From Paenibacillus mangrovi (GTDB taxonomy: Bacteria > Bacillota > Bacilli > Paenibacillales > Paenibacillaceae): a stretch of 64,000 nt of DNA. Positions within the stretch are counted from its first letter, which is position 1, and each line of letters starts with the position of its first letter. The notes beneath the pieces are model-generated. The model worked only from the letters and a program-made list of their open reading frames with translations. It was not told the DNA's origin and ran no database searches. Position numbers and translations under genes: made by a program. Shown here in pieces: positions 40,453 through 49,692 of this stretch. The stretch covers positions 248,001-312,000 of the forward strand of contig NZ_JALIRP010000003.1 in NCBI RefSeq assembly GCF_022898935.1. Direction: 5' to 3'.

Positions 40453-40767
40453 TGGAGCTGCCTTGAAAACAGTTAGGGTTTAGCACAGTCATACATAACA
40501 GGTTTATATCGCCCAGCTGGACACTGTTTAAAAAATTCCTCTTGACGATTAGGCCTGTTTGACGTTATTTTCACAGAAGAGACGTTCTCTATTCCAGGAG
40601 CCCCTTCTTCCGGAGAGCTTTATGCAATCCTTGGGGCAATTATGCTATACAAAAGTATACGACCTTGCATTTTTATCATGCCTTAAATAAGTGGAGCATC
40701 TTTGGTGCTTCCTTTATTTTCAGAAATTGTTCAAACGTTTGCACAACTAACAAGGAGGACTTCTTTC
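40453..40767 (+). promoter_or_regulatory. Intergenic control region upstream of pgmB
   Basis: This 315-base gap holds no gene. GGAGCA-TCTTTGG-TGCTTCC followed by TTTATTTT (40692-40720) is a possible terminator for malR. CAAACGTTTGCAC at 40732-40744, the best match to the MalR-like operator pattern, lies immediately before the pgmB ribosome binding site. A GTATAC-containing palindrome (TATACAAAAGTATA) is near 40643-40656. I could not choose a convincing promoter. Confidence 0.5.
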
Positions 40768-41439
40768 ATGACTCTTCACACTCCGATTCGCGCTTGTTTG
40801 TTTGATCTGGACGGTGTGCTTGTCGATACCGCAAAATATCATTACCTCGCCTGGAAAAGGCTTGCCGAGGAACTGGGCTTTAACTTTACAGAGCAAGATA
40901 ACGAACGCCTGAAGGGCGTAAGCCGGATGGCTTCGCTCGATATTCTACTCGAGGTTGGCGGGGTAACGCTTGATGATGAAACCAAACTGGCGCTCGCCGA
41001 TAAAAAGAACAGCTGGTACGTGGATTATATCTCCCATATGGATGAATCGGAGATTCTCCCGGGCGCACTTACCTTCCTGAAGGAGCTGAAAGCCAGCGGC
41101 ACTCTGGTCGCTCTGGGCTCTGCCAGCAAAAATGCAATGACAATCCTGAACAACACCAACATGGTGACTTACTTCGACGCCATTATCGATGGGACCAAAA
41201 CAGCCAGTGCCAAGCCCGACCCGGAAGTATTCCTGCTTGGAGCTAAGGAGCTGAATGTGAGTCCTTCCGAATGCGTCGTGTTCGAGGATGCCGAAGCTGG
41301 TATTGAAGCCGCCATTCGCGCGGGAATGCGCAGCATCGGCGTAGGTTCCAGGGATACCCTTGGCCGTGCCGACGAAGTCGTTTCCTCGCTGCAGGAAATG
41401 TCGGTAAGCCGCCTTATGGACATCTTCCCTGCCCGTTAA
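40768..41439 (+). CDS. pgmB: Beta-phosphoglucomutase
   Basis: About 223 residues; ATG at 40768 with AAGGAGGAC at eight to nine bases. HAD-family motif I is CLFDLDGVLVDTA with the nucleophile Asp and the general acid/base Asp two residues on; the specificity loop KRLAEELG and motifs LGSASKN, AKPDPEVF and VVFEDAEAGIEA fit PgmB. It converts beta-glucose-1-phosphate, produced by the neighbouring maltose phosphorylase, to glucose-6-phosphate. An operator-like sequence precedes it. Confidence 0.94.
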   Translation: MTLHTPIRACLFDLDGVLVDTAKYHYLAWKRLAEELGFNFTEQDNERLKGVSRMASLDILLEVGGVTLDDETKLALADKKNSWYVDYISHMDESEILPGALTFLKELKASGTLVALGSASKNAMTILNNTNMVTYFDAIIDGTKTASAKPDPEVFLLGAKELNVSPSECVVFEDAEAGIEAAIRAGMRSIGVGSRDTLGRADEVVSSLQEMSVSRLMDIFPAR

Positions 41440-41527
41440 TTTCGGGATATTTCCCTGGAAATCGAAAATAAATGACATCAAGTTTTCGCAAAATAGATTA
41501 CATTATGTCTTTAAAGGAGCGGTTACT

Positions 41528-43831
41528 GTGAAGCAATATTTAAAGCTCGATCCATGGAACATTATCGAAGAGGATTTTCAGCTGCATCAGCATGAAATCT
41601 CTGAAAGTATTTTCAGCATCGGAAACGGATATATGGGCCAGCGTGCCAATTTTGAAGAAGCCTACAGTGGGCCCTCGCTGCAAGGCAGCTACATGGCCGG
41701 CGTTTATTATCCGGATAAAACCCGTGTCGGCTGGTGGAAAAACGGCTATCCGGAGTATTTTGCCAAAGTGCTAAACAGCACCAACTGGATCGGCATCAAC
41801 ATCGACATCGACGGACAACCGCTGGACCTTGCCAGCTGCACAGTGAAGGATTTCACGCGCGTGCTGAACATGAAGGAAGGAACGCTGTCCCGCGGCTTTA
41901 CGGCTAAGCTTGAAGATGGCAAGGAAGTCCGCGTTGAGGCGCTGCGTTTTGTCAGCATGACCCGCCATGAAATCGGTGCGATCCGCTACGCGGTTACGCC
42001 GCTCAATTTCAGCGGAACGCTGACTGTCACTCCATACCTGGACGGCGACGTGCAGAACAAGGACTCCAACTATGAGGAGAAATTCTGGACTGAGGTAGCC
42101 AAAGAATTCGGCAAAAACGACGCCCTGCTGACCGTGAAAACGAAAAAGCTCGATTTCCATCTGACCTCTGTCATGACATTTGAAATCAGCAAGAACGGCG
42201 AGCCGCTCTCTCTGGAGACAGAACTGCTCGTGAAAGACAAATATGTGGGCTTTAAAGTGCAGGTTGAAGCTGCCCTGAACGAGCAAATCGTCATTTACAA
42301 ATACGTCGCTAACGTGACCTCCCGTGACTATGGTTTTGGACAGCTCGCCGATGCCGGTCGCGCTGCTCTTCAAAGCGCTGTGGAGGCAGGCTTCCAAGAG
42401 CTGCATAAGGAACAAATTCAGGCATGGGCCGACAAATGGCGCGACAGCGATATCGTGATTGAAGGCGACGTGGCTGCGCAGCAGGCGATCCGCTTCAACA
42501 TTTTCCAGCTGAATCAGACCTACAGCGGCGAAGACGATCGTCTCAACATCGGACCGAAGGGCTTCACCGGCGAGAAATACGGCGGCAGCACTTACTGGGA
42601 TACGGAAGCCTACTGCCTTCCTTTCTACCTGAGCACAGCTGACTCCGCCATCGCCCGGAATCTGCTGGTCTACCGCTACAAGCATCTGGAAAAAGCAAAG
42701 GAAAATGCACGGAAGCTTGGCTTTACCAAAGGCGCTCTCTATCCGATGGTAACCATGAACGGCGAAGAATGCCATAACGAGTGGGAAATTACCTTCGAGG
42801 AAATCCACCGTAACGGCGCCATCGCATACGCGATTTACAACTACGTCAATTACACCGGTGATTTAGATTACCTGGGACAATACGGTTTGGAAGTACTCGC
42901 GGAAATCTCCCGTTTCTGGGAAGAACGCGTGAACTACGTGCCAGCCAAGGATCAATATGTGATGCTCGGCGTGACGGGACCAAACGAATACGAAAACAAC
43001 GTCAACAACAACTGGTATACGAACCGCATCGCCTCGTGGACCATGGAGTATACGCTTGAAGTGCTGGATTACCTTCGTGAAAACGAGCCTTCCCGCTACA
43101 ACGAGCTGGTGGAGAAGCTGCAATTGAACGAAGAAGAAACCGCCAAATGGCAGGATATCATTGATAAAATGTACTATCCATTTGATCTGGAGCGTCAAAT
43201 TTTCCTGCAGCAGGACGGGTTCCTCGACAAAGACCTGACGCCCGTGAAGGAACTTGATCCGAAGCATCTGCCGCTGAACCAGAACTGGTCCTGGGACCGG
43301 ATTCTGCGCTCCGTCTATATCAAACAGGCAGACGTGCTGCAAGGGCTCTTCTTCCTTGGCGACCATTATGATCTGGATACGAAAAAGCGGAATTTCGATT
43401 TCTACGAGCCGCTGACCGTGCATGAGTCCTCCCTCTCGCCTTGCGTTCACTCCATTATGGCATGTGAGCTCGGCTACAGGGAGAAGGCTTATGAGATGTA
43501 CCTGCGTACCTCGCGCCTCGATCTGGATAACTACAACAATGACACCGAAGACGGCTGTCATACGACCAGCATGGCCGGTACCTGGATGTCCGTGGTCCAT
43601 GGCTTTGGTGGCCTGAAGGTGAAAGACGGCGTATTGCAGCTGAATCCGTTTAATCCCGGCCATTGGAAATCCTTCTCCTTTAAGGTGATGTTCCGCGACT
43701 CGCGCCTGAAGGTTACCGTCGGAGAACATGAAGTGATCGTGGCGAATGAATCGGAAGTGCCTGCTGACATCAGCGTGTACGGCAAGGATTACACCATAGG
43801 CGGCATGGAAAATGTGAAAGTCGCCCACTAA
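41528..43831 (+). CDS. mapA: Maltose phosphorylase (GH65)
   Basis: 767 residues, the usual GH65 length, from a GTG start with AAAGGAG upstream. The N-terminal beta-sandwich begins WNIIEEDFQLHQHEISESIFSIGNGYMG; the (alpha/alpha)6 barrel carries GGSTYWDTEAYC and the catalytic-acid segment ECHNEWEITFEEIHRNG (about residues 416-432); phosphate-binding HESSLSPCVHS is near the end. It phosphorolyses maltose to glucose and beta-glucose-1-phosphate without ATP. It follows pgmB by 88 bases, supporting maltose as substrate rather than trehalose or kojibiose. Confidence 0.9.
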   Translation: MKQYLKLDPWNIIEEDFQLHQHEISESIFSIGNGYMGQRANFEEAYSGPSLQGSYMAGVYYPDKTRVGWWKNGYPEYFAKVLNSTNWIGINIDIDGQPLDLASCTVKDFTRVLNMKEGTLSRGFTAKLEDGKEVRVEALRFVSMTRHEIGAIRYAVTPLNFSGTLTVTPYLDGDVQNKDSNYEEKFWTEVAKEFGKNDALLTVKTKKLDFHLTSVMTFEISKNGEPLSLETELLVKDKYVGFKVQVEAALNEQIVIYKYVANVTSRDYGFGQLADAGRAALQSAVEAGFQELHKEQIQAWADKWRDSDIVIEGDVAAQQAIRFNIFQLNQTYSGEDDRLNIGPKGFTGEKYGGSTYWDTEAYCLPFYLSTADSAIARNLLVYRYKHLEKAKENARKLGFTKGALYPMVTMNGEECHNEWEITFEEIHRNGAIAYAIYNYVNYTGDLDYLGQYGLEVLAEISRFWEERVNYVPAKDQYVMLGVTGPNEYENNVNNNWYTNRIASWTMEYTLEVLDYLRENEPSRYNELVEKLQLNEEETAKWQDIIDKMYYPFDLERQIFLQQDGFLDKDLTPVKELDPKHLPLNQNWSWDRILRSVYIKQADVLQGLFFLGDHYDLDTKKRNFDFYEPLTVHESSLSPCVHSIMACELGYREKAYEMYLRTSRLDLDNYNNDTEDGCHTTSMAGTWMSVVHGFGGLKVKDGVLQLNPFNPGHWKSFSFKVMFRDSRLKVTVGEHEVIVANESEVPADISVYGKDYTIGGMENVKVAH

Positions 43832-44232
43832 GACGAAACGTCTATCGACGTACTTCCCAAGAAAACGGACCGAATTTTGGCGGTCACTCTTCTTGCGATG
43901 CTCGAATGCTTGAAGTGACCCCTGTCAAGTAGACAGCTATAAAAAAGCAATCTTTAAGCAACCTGAGTCCTGTATTCATAAGGACTCAGGTTGTTTAGTT
44001 TCACTTGAAAACGTTCATGGTTGTAGAAACGAATATATTTTTGAACGGCGTGCTCTACTTGCTCGGCAGTTGAAAGGAATGGAGATCGTTGACGCCATCG
44101 GGGTATCGTATTGGTCCATGAAAGTACCCAATAAATATCTTTGGATTCGAGTATAATAGACAAGTATACGATAGATGCACGGTGAAGCTCTGTATGTATA
44201 GCATTTCGAATATAGCGTAGAAGAGGTTGAAG
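43832..44232. other. Intergenic region with IS3-family end and remnant
   Basis: After a small hairpin (GACCG/CGGTC near 43868-43885) that may end mapA transcription, AGTGACCCCTGTCAAGTAGACA (43914-43935) resembles the terminal repeat of IS150-group IS3 elements. It is followed by the 3' part of a transposase gene on the minus strand (43954 to about 44080). The part closest to dbpA (44081-44232) has no recognisable feature except TATAAT at 44152-44157, a possible -10 box for dbpA with a weak -35. Confidence 0.55.
43954..44080 (-). pseudogene. IS3-family transposase, C-terminal remnant
   Basis: The minus strand encodes AVQKYIRFYNHERFQ followed by VKLNNLSPYEYRTQVA, the characteristic C-terminus of the OrfB integrase of IS150-type IS3 elements. 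Upstream residues lose similarity and the DDE catalytic core is absent, so only the last 40 or so residues survive. It is adjacent to a terminal-repeat-like sequence, and no second end was found. It marks an old insertion between mapA and dbpA. Confidence 0.7.
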
Positions 44233-45678
44233 ATGAGCGAGAAGCATTTTACAGATTATCGATTAAGTGAAGAGATTGTGAGAGCACTGCATAGTTTGGG
44301 ATATGAGACGCCAACCGAGGTTCAGAAGGAAGTCATTCCTGTTGCGCTGCAGAAGCAGGATCTTGTTGTCAAATCGCAAACGGGCAGCGGCAAAACAGCT
44401 GCTTACGGTATTCCGCTCTGCGAGCTGGTAGATTGGAACGAGAACAAGCCGCAGGCATTAATCCTGACCCCAACCCGCGAACTCGCGTTGCAGGTGAACG
44501 AGGATATAACGAATATCGGGCGCTTCAAGCGGATCAAGGCAACGCCTCTTTTTGGGAAACATCCTTTTCATATACAAAAAGCCGAGTTAAAGCAAAGAAC
44601 GCATGTCGTTGTGGGGACGCCGGGACGTGTGCTGGATCATATTGAACGCGGCACGCTATCCCTAGAGCGAATCGCCTATTTGGTCATAGACGAAGCGGAT
44701 GAAATGCTAAATATGGGCTTTATCGAGCAGGTGCAGACGATCATTCAAGCACTGCCCCGCGAGCGAGTTACCATGTTATTCTCCGCTACGTTTCCGGAGG
44801 ATGTAGCTCAATTGTCGCGCAACTATATGGACGACCCTGCCCAAATCGAGATCCAAGCGAGCGGCCTGACGACAGCGACGATTGAGCATGCTCTGATTCA
44901 GGTGAAGGAGTCGGACAAGCTGGCATTGCTCCAGGATCTGTTCATCGTGGAGAGCCCCGACAGCTGTATCGTTTTCTGCCGGACGCAGGAGCATGTCGAT
45001 CAACTATTCCGAGAAATGGCCGAGCTTGGCTATCCTTGTGACCGTATTCATGGCGGGATGGAGCAGGAAGAGCGATTCGAGGTCATGAATGCGTTCAGAA
45101 GAGGACAATTCCGTTACTTGATTGCGACCGATGTGGCCGCCAGAGGTATCGATATCACGAACATTACCCATGTCATCAACTATGATATTCCGCTTGAGAA
45201 GGAAAGCTACGTTCATCGTACAGGACGTACGGGACGCGCAGGCAAGACGGGTAAAGCGATCACGTTCGTCACACCGAAGGATGACAAGCGATTAGCTGAG
45301 ATTGAAGCGTATATTGGCTTTGAGATTCCGAAAGTGAAAGCTCCCTCCGAAGAGGAAGTGGATCGGCATAGAGAAGATTTCGAAAAGAAACTCAAGTTTA
45401 AGCCTGAGCCGAAAAAGGATAAACGCGAGCAATTAAACAAGCAGATTATGAAGCTTAACTTCAATGGCGGCAAGAAGAAGAAGCTAAGAGCCGTGGACTT
45501 CGTCGGCACCATCGCCAAGCTTGACGGGGTAACCGCCGACGATATCGGGATTATTACGATCCTCGATTTTGTGACGGACGTGGAAATTCTGAACGGCAAA
45601 GGACCGCTTGTGCTTGAACTGATGCAAAACACGACGGTCAAAGGCAAGCAGTTAAAGGTCCGCAAAGGAAAAAAATAA
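44233..45678 (+). CDS. dbpA: DEAD-box ATP-dependent RNA helicase, DbpA type
   Basis: About 481 residues; ATG at 44233 has AGAGG six bases upstream (a TTG two codons earlier is an alternative). Helicase motifs: Walker [48 protein letters not shown] and [13 protein letters not shown]. The C-terminal 75 residues ([26 protein letters not shown] onward) are the DbpA RNA-binding domain, which recognises hairpin 92 of 23S rRNA. It assists large-subunit assembly. An IS3 remnant lies directly upstream. Confidence 0.92.
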   Translation: MSEKHFTDYRLSEEIVRALHSLGYETPTEVQKEVIPVALQKQDLVVKSQTGSGKTAAYGIPLCELVDWNENKPQALILTPTRELALQVNEDITNIGRFKRIKATPLFGKHPFHIQKAELKQRTHVVVGTPGRVLDHIERGTLSLERIAYLVIDEADEMLNMGFIEQVQTIIQALPRERVTMLFSATFPEDVAQLSRNYMDDPAQIEIQASGLTTATIEHALIQVKESDKLALLQDLFIVESPDSCIVFCRTQEHVDQLFREMAELGYPCDRIHGGMEQEERFEVMNAFRRGQFRYLIATDVAARGIDITNITHVINYDIPLEKESYVHRTGRTGRAGKTGKAITFVTPKDDKRLAEIEAYIGFEIPKVKAPSEEEVDRHREDFEKKLKFKPEPKKDKREQLNKQIMKLNFNGGKKKKLRAVDFVGTIAKLDGVTADDIGIITILDFVTDVEILNGKGPLVLELMQNTTVKGKQLKVRKGKK

Positions 45679-45807
45679 AGGTCATGACGCATATGCCCCA
45701 CGTATGAAGAAGCATAAGCAGCCCGAATCCTTATCTTTTCGTCGCTATTTCGTTCTTCCTTACTTTTTTAAAAATGATCGGTGTGTTATAAACCTATTCC
45801 CTTAATC

Positions 45808-45845
45808 AAAAAACCGTAATCCCTAATCAGGATTACGGTTTTTTT
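45808..45845. terminator. Bidirectional terminator between dbpA and EAL gene
   Basis: AACCGTAATCC-CTAATCA-GGATTACGGTT is a perfect 11-bp stem flanked by A-run and T-run, serving the two convergent genes. Confidence 0.85.
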
Positions 45846-45859
45846 CTCATATGAAAAGG

Positions 45860-46897
45860 CTACACAACCTGAAGTACATTAAACGGAGGACGTTCCGCTG
45901 GTTTCCCAAACAGGTAACCCTGAGCCAGATGAATTCCCGAACTGCGGCAAAACTCAAACTCCTCCCGCCGCTCAATGCCCTCTGCAAGCACCTGTCCGCC
46001 GAATTTCTCAGCCCGGTCAATGATGTTCAGGATCTTGTCTTTTTTGACCGCATCCCGGTCACAGCAATCGATGATACTGCGATCAATTTTGACATAATCC
46101 GGCTTCAGCATCGACATCACTTCCATGGTTGAATAGCCTGAGCCGACATCGTCCAGGGCCACCTTCATTCCGTGATCGCGATATGCCTTGAAAATTTGCA
46201 GGAGGTGATCCATGCTATCGAGCTTTTCCGTTTCCACTACCTCAAACACAAAATCTTTGGGGTCCAGATGCAGCCGGTCGATGGTTTTAAAAGTATGGCT
46301 CAAGCAGTATTCAGGATTATATATGGAAGATGGAAGAAAATTAATAAAACGTTTTACGCCTCGGGGCAGCCATTCGGCGCTAGTCTCAATGGCTGAAATC
46401 CGTGCCGCCCGATCCAGGAAGGAATGCATGCCGGTTTCCCTTGCAATTTCAAACAATTGATATGGCTGAAACATGACGCCGTTTGGAGCAGGACGCAGCA
46501 AAAACTCAAAGCCCACAATTTCCTCCGAGCTATCGACAATCGGCTGCATATGACTGGAAAATTGCCCCTTCTGTATGATATCGACAACGTTCACATGTTC
46601 CATTCTAGCCTTCATTTGCGACAGCGAAATCCACTGGCCTATACTTTTGTCCCGGCCATGCCCCGTAATGGAGATGGTTGTTGTTTCCACGATCTCTGCC
46701 GGAAGTATATAGAGGCTGTGCATCAGACTAAGAAGCTCATCCTTAGTATGGTATGATACGACGATATCATCAGCTTCTGTTTCCGTAGCCAGCTGCTTTT
46801 CATGAAAAACTGCATATATCAGATGATGTCTGGGCCTGAAACGAACCCTTCCTTGATCTTCTACAGGTTGTATAGGGGCACATCCGCTGCAGATCAT
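45860..46897 (-). CDS. EAL-domain cyclic-di-GMP phosphodiesterase
   Basis: About 345 residues; ATG at 46897 with AAGGAGG six bases upstream. The N-terminal 110 residues are unassigned and begin with a Cys-x2-Cys pair (MICSGCAPI). The EAL domain shows the signature as EFLLRP instead of EALL, the metal-binding Glu retained, plus INFLPSS, FEVVETEKL, ALDDVGSGYS, VKIDRSI, LAEGIE and AQGYLFGKP. The metal and general-base residues look intact, so phosphodiesterase activity is plausible. No GGDEF domain, membrane helix or receiver domain is present. Confidence 0.85.
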   Translation of the reverse strand: MICSGCAPIQPVEDQGRVRFRPRHHLIYAVFHEKQLATETEADDIVVSYHTKDELLSLMHSLYILPAEIVETTTISITGHGRDKSIGQWISLSQMKARMEHVNVVDIIQKGQFSSHMQPIVDSSEEIVGFEFLLRPAPNGVMFQPYQLFEIARETGMHSFLDRAARISAIETSAEWLPRGVKRFINFLPSSIYNPEYCLSHTFKTIDRLHLDPKDFVFEVVETEKLDSMDHLLQIFKAYRDHGMKVALDDVGSGYSTMEVMSMLKPDYVKIDRSIIDCCDRDAVKKDKILNIIDRAEKFGGQVLAEGIERREEFEFCRSSGIHLAQGYLFGKPAERPPFNVLQVV

Positions 46898-47002
46898 GTA
46901 GTTCCTCCTTGGCATATTTTGCCGAAAATTGTTGATTTGATTATAGCATGACCCTCCACTTTTGTGTGTGAGGTTTTGTTGAAATAAAGGAATATTTTTC
47001 AT

Positions 47003-47040
47003 AAAAACAAGCCGACGGTCTACCTTAACCGTCGGCTTGT
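47003..47040 (-). terminator. Terminator after cyclic nucleotide phosphodiesterase gene
   Basis: AAGCCGACGGT / ACCGTCGGCTT form an 11-bp stem; on the minus strand it is followed by GTTTTTATG. The opposite strand reads TTGTTTCTTT, so weak termination there is possible. Confidence 0.75.
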
Positions 47041-47071
47041 TTCTTTGGCTATAACATATGTTGCAATAGAC

Positions 47072-49339
47072 TTAAGGAATCACAATTTGTTGTCCGATTT
47101 TCAGGGCGTGCACATTTTTGATCCCGTTAGCCTTTGCTATTTTTTCCCACTCCACACCAAACTGAAGTCCGATTCGGTATAGGTTGTCACCTTTCTTAAT
47201 GACATAAACCTTGCCACTGGTGGACGGTTTTGAAGGTTCAGGTTTGGTTGATGGTTTAGATTCCGGCTTCGTTGCAGGCTCCGAAGGCTTAGAATCTGTA
47301 GGCTTTGTTGGTTTCTCCGGCTTAGTAGGCGGTGTTGTAGTCTCCTTCGAAGAATCCGCAGCTTTGACAGACAGATCCAAGCTGTATTTGGCAAAGCCGT
47401 TTTCACCGTCTCCAACATACTTCATGTTATTGCTCTTAGCTACCAGGTCCTTGGCATCTGGAGAAGAAGTAAATGTGACATTCAACTTTTGGTCAACCGG
47501 TGCAAATGACCAGTTGTTGTCCGCGGATGGGTTAATAGTTCCATTCTCGCGGATGTAATCGATAATGACCTGACGATTTTCGTCTGGAGCAGCCATAATG
47601 ATTCGTTTGCCATCCGGATTCGCCAGCTTGGACGACGAAGCACGGTAGTTGTTGGTTGCCACAACAAATTTTTGTTTCAGATCAATTGGCTTGCCGTTGT
47701 ACTGCAGGTTTTTGATGCGGTTCGCATTGGCATTCACCATGTCGCCTTTAAGGTCATATTTGTTAGGCTGCGTTACGTCGATTTGGTAAGTCACACCATC
47801 AATAACATCATAGTTGTAAGTCGGGAAATCATTATTGATGAGCGGCTGTTCCGTTGTTTTGGAAGGATCGATCTGGTTGAATTGTCCTGCGGACCATTCG
47901 AGCCAGTTCTTCACTTCTTCACCTGTTACGACGACCGCATGCACGGTATTTGGATATACGTAAAGGTCAGATACGTTTTTGATTGCGATCGTTCCTGCTG
48001 GAATATTGGTATAGTAGGATGCACCATTACGTCCGCCGGCCTTAAATGGAGCGCCTGCAGAAAGAACTGGAAGCTTCTCGTATTCCGTGCCTTTCAGGTT
48101 CTTCTCGACATACCATTTTTGTGCATTCGTTACGATTTGGATGGATGGATCGTCTTGTTCAAGTGCGAAATAGCTATTGATTGGCGCAGTCGTTTTGCCA
48201 ACAGGACCGCGAACATACTCGATGGTTGCGTCATGCTCTGTTTTAACAGCATCAACGATCTTTTGATCGGCATCAACAAGCGGTTTTTTATTTGCAACGT
48301 CATAAACGGCGCGGGTTTCGGTTTTGGAGTCGGTCACTTTCCATTTACCGTCGACTTTTTCGAGATCCAGGTCGATAATACCGAGGTGGTCACCCCAATA
48401 TCCAGGCTCTACGGATGGCACGCCATTGATGGTTCCCTTTTCGAGGTCAACGCCTTTTTTGCCTTTGAACTCGGCGCTAGGGAACGTTTTATGGGCATGC
48501 CCGAACATGATCGCGTCGATGCCTTCAACCTGGCTCAGGTACAGAACGGAGTTTTCCATCAGTTCGGTTTGCGGAATGTCCTCAAAACCGGAGTGTGGAA
48601 TCGCAACGATAATGTCGGCTCCTTCTTTCTTCATCTGCGGAACGAATTTTTTAGCGGTTTGAACCATATCTTTGGCGATAACCTTGCCTTCCAGATTGGC
48701 ACTATCCCACTGCATGATTTGAGGAGGAGCAAAAGCAATAACGCCAACCTTAACGGTTTGCTCTTTGCCGTTCTCGTCAATCACTTTCTTGTTCAGGATG
48801 GTATAAGGGGTAAAATAGTTCACATCATTGCTGTCATCTTTATCCCCGTCGTATTTGTAAATGTTGGCGTTCACGATCGGGAAGTTTGCTCCCTTTTCAG
48901 CCAAATTCAGAAAATCGAGCCCGTAGTTGAATTCATGGTTTCCTACGCCGCCTGCGTCATAACTCATCAAGTCCATAGCTTTGTAAACAGGATGTGTTTG
49001 ACCTGGCTTCAGCGGATTCACTTTAGCCACATAATCTCCAAGGGGATTGCCTTGAAGGAGATCGCCGTTATCAAACAGCAGGCTGTTTTTGGATTCTTTG
49101 CGCGCTGCGTTGATCAGTGAGGCTGTTTTGGCTAATCCGTACTGATCCGTAGGCTTGTCTGCATAGTAGTCATAGTTGACCATGTTGACATGCAAATCGG
49201 ATGTTTCCATCAAACGGAGCTTTACCTTGGAATCGGGTGTGCTTCCATCGGCATAAGCCATGAACGGAAGTGCCAGGACGTTGATGGCAACGGCGGCTGC
49301 GGTAATGCTTTTTACTACTTTTTTACGGGACTTCGACAT
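47072..49339 (-). CDS. cpdB: Secreted 2',3'-cyclic-nucleotide phosphodiesterase/3'-nucleotidase with LysM
   Basis: 755 residues. A signal peptide (SITAAAVAINVLALPFMAYA) precedes a metallophosphatase domain with METSDLHVNM, FDNGDLLQGNPL, GNHEFNYGLD and FGHAHKTFP as metal ligands. A 5'-nucleotidase C-terminal domain follows (SAGAPFKAGGRNG, DLYVYPNTVHAVVVTGEE). A Pro/Lys/Ser/Thr-rich linker leads to one LysM domain at about residues 709-755 (VYVIKKGDNLYRIGLQFG). The enzyme scavenges extracellular nucleotides; LysM would hold it on peptidoglycan instead of an LPXTG anchor. Confidence 0.9.
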   Translation of the reverse strand: MSKSRKKVVKSITAAAVAINVLALPFMAYADGSTPDSKVKLRLMETSDLHVNMVNYDYYADKPTDQYGLAKTASLINAARKESKNSLLFDNGDLLQGNPLGDYVAKVNPLKPGQTHPVYKAMDLMSYDAGGVGNHEFNYGLDFLNLAEKGANFPIVNANIYKYDGDKDDSNDVNYFTPYTILNKKVIDENGKEQTVKVGVIAFAPPQIMQWDSANLEGKVIAKDMVQTAKKFVPQMKKEGADIIVAIPHSGFEDIPQTELMENSVLYLSQVEGIDAIMFGHAHKTFPSAEFKGKKGVDLEKGTINGVPSVEPGYWGDHLGIIDLDLEKVDGKWKVTDSKTETRAVYDVANKKPLVDADQKIVDAVKTEHDATIEYVRGPVGKTTAPINSYFALEQDDPSIQIVTNAQKWYVEKNLKGTEYEKLPVLSAGAPFKAGGRNGASYYTNIPAGTIAIKNVSDLYVYPNTVHAVVVTGEEVKNWLEWSAGQFNQIDPSKTTEQPLINNDFPTYNYDVIDGVTYQIDVTQPNKYDLKGDMVNANANRIKNLQYNGKPIDLKQKFVVATNNYRASSSKLANPDGKRIIMAAPDENRQVIIDYIRENGTINPSADNNWSFAPVDQKLNVTFTSSPDAKDLVAKSNNMKYVGDGENGFAKYSLDLSVKAADSSKETTTPPTKPEKPTKPTDSKPSEPATKPESKPSTKPEPSKPSTSGKVYVIKKGDNLYRIGLQFGVEWEKIAKANGIKNVHALKIGQQIVIP

Positions 49340-49489
49340 ATTACCCCTCCTAAAAATATGTACCTGATAAGTACAATTGCACGGACCTATGTAGTCATTC
49401 TCTAAAATAACCAGCGGTTAAATTTTTGTTGGTCCAAGTAGTAGTTTATATCCAATGATAGCCAAAATAAAGACAAATACATCCATTCG

Positions 49490-49527
49490 AAAAAAAATAA
49501 TGCCCGAGACCCTGTCTCTGGCATTAT
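49490..49527 (-). terminator. Terminator downstream of island, minus strand
   Basis: ATAATGCC(A)GAGA / TCTC(G)GGCATTAT form a long stem followed by eight T on the minus strand. It would stop transcription of the dehydrogenase gene at 49693, although about 165 bases separate them. Confidence 0.75.
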
Positions 49528-49576
49528 ACAAGATTTTACATAGAGATTTTGGCCCAAAGGAATGCCGATCCGTGCA

Positions 49577-49606
49577 TTGATGAGCACTCAGGTCCGTACG
49601 GCTTGA
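49577..49606 (+). repeat. Left copy of direct repeat flanking the 12.6-kb island
   Basis: TTGATGAGCACTCA (49577-49590) and TCCGTACGG followed by CTTGA (49593-49606) match 62195-62224 in the same orientation, with one substitution/indel between the blocks and one extra G in the right copy. The right copy is inside the 3' end of the PNPOx-like gene. Confidence 0.6.
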
Positions 49607-49692
49607 TGTTTCGTCATATCTATATCATTTGGGTACAGGATTACCTACCCGAGTCAATTCTATGTTACAATTCCTCTGAGACTATCACTGTG

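Larger units (their letters stand above)
49340..49692. other. Intergenic region with terminator and degraded gene remnant
   Basis: The 353-base gap has three parts. 49340-49490 upstream of the phosphodiesterase gene is AT-rich and presumably holds its promoter. A minus-strand terminator lies at 49490-49527. At 49577-49650 the minus strand resembles the 3' end of the intact PNPOx-like gene at 62163-62582, but with indels and no open frame. I see no functional gene. Confidence 0.55.

Noticed and set aside
41771..43828. Two long minus-strand open frames (345 and 321 codons)
   Set aside because: Both are antisense to maltose phosphorylase, whose catalytic motifs and length are complete.
47672..49120. 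482-codon open frame on the plus strand
   Set aside because: Lies antisense to the phosphodiesterase gene, which has signal peptide, catalytic motifs and ribosome binding site; the antisense translation has no domain pattern.
49402..49587. 61-codon minus-strand open frame starting near the decayed repeat
   Set aside because: No ribosome binding site or coding signature, and it runs through a terminator hairpin.
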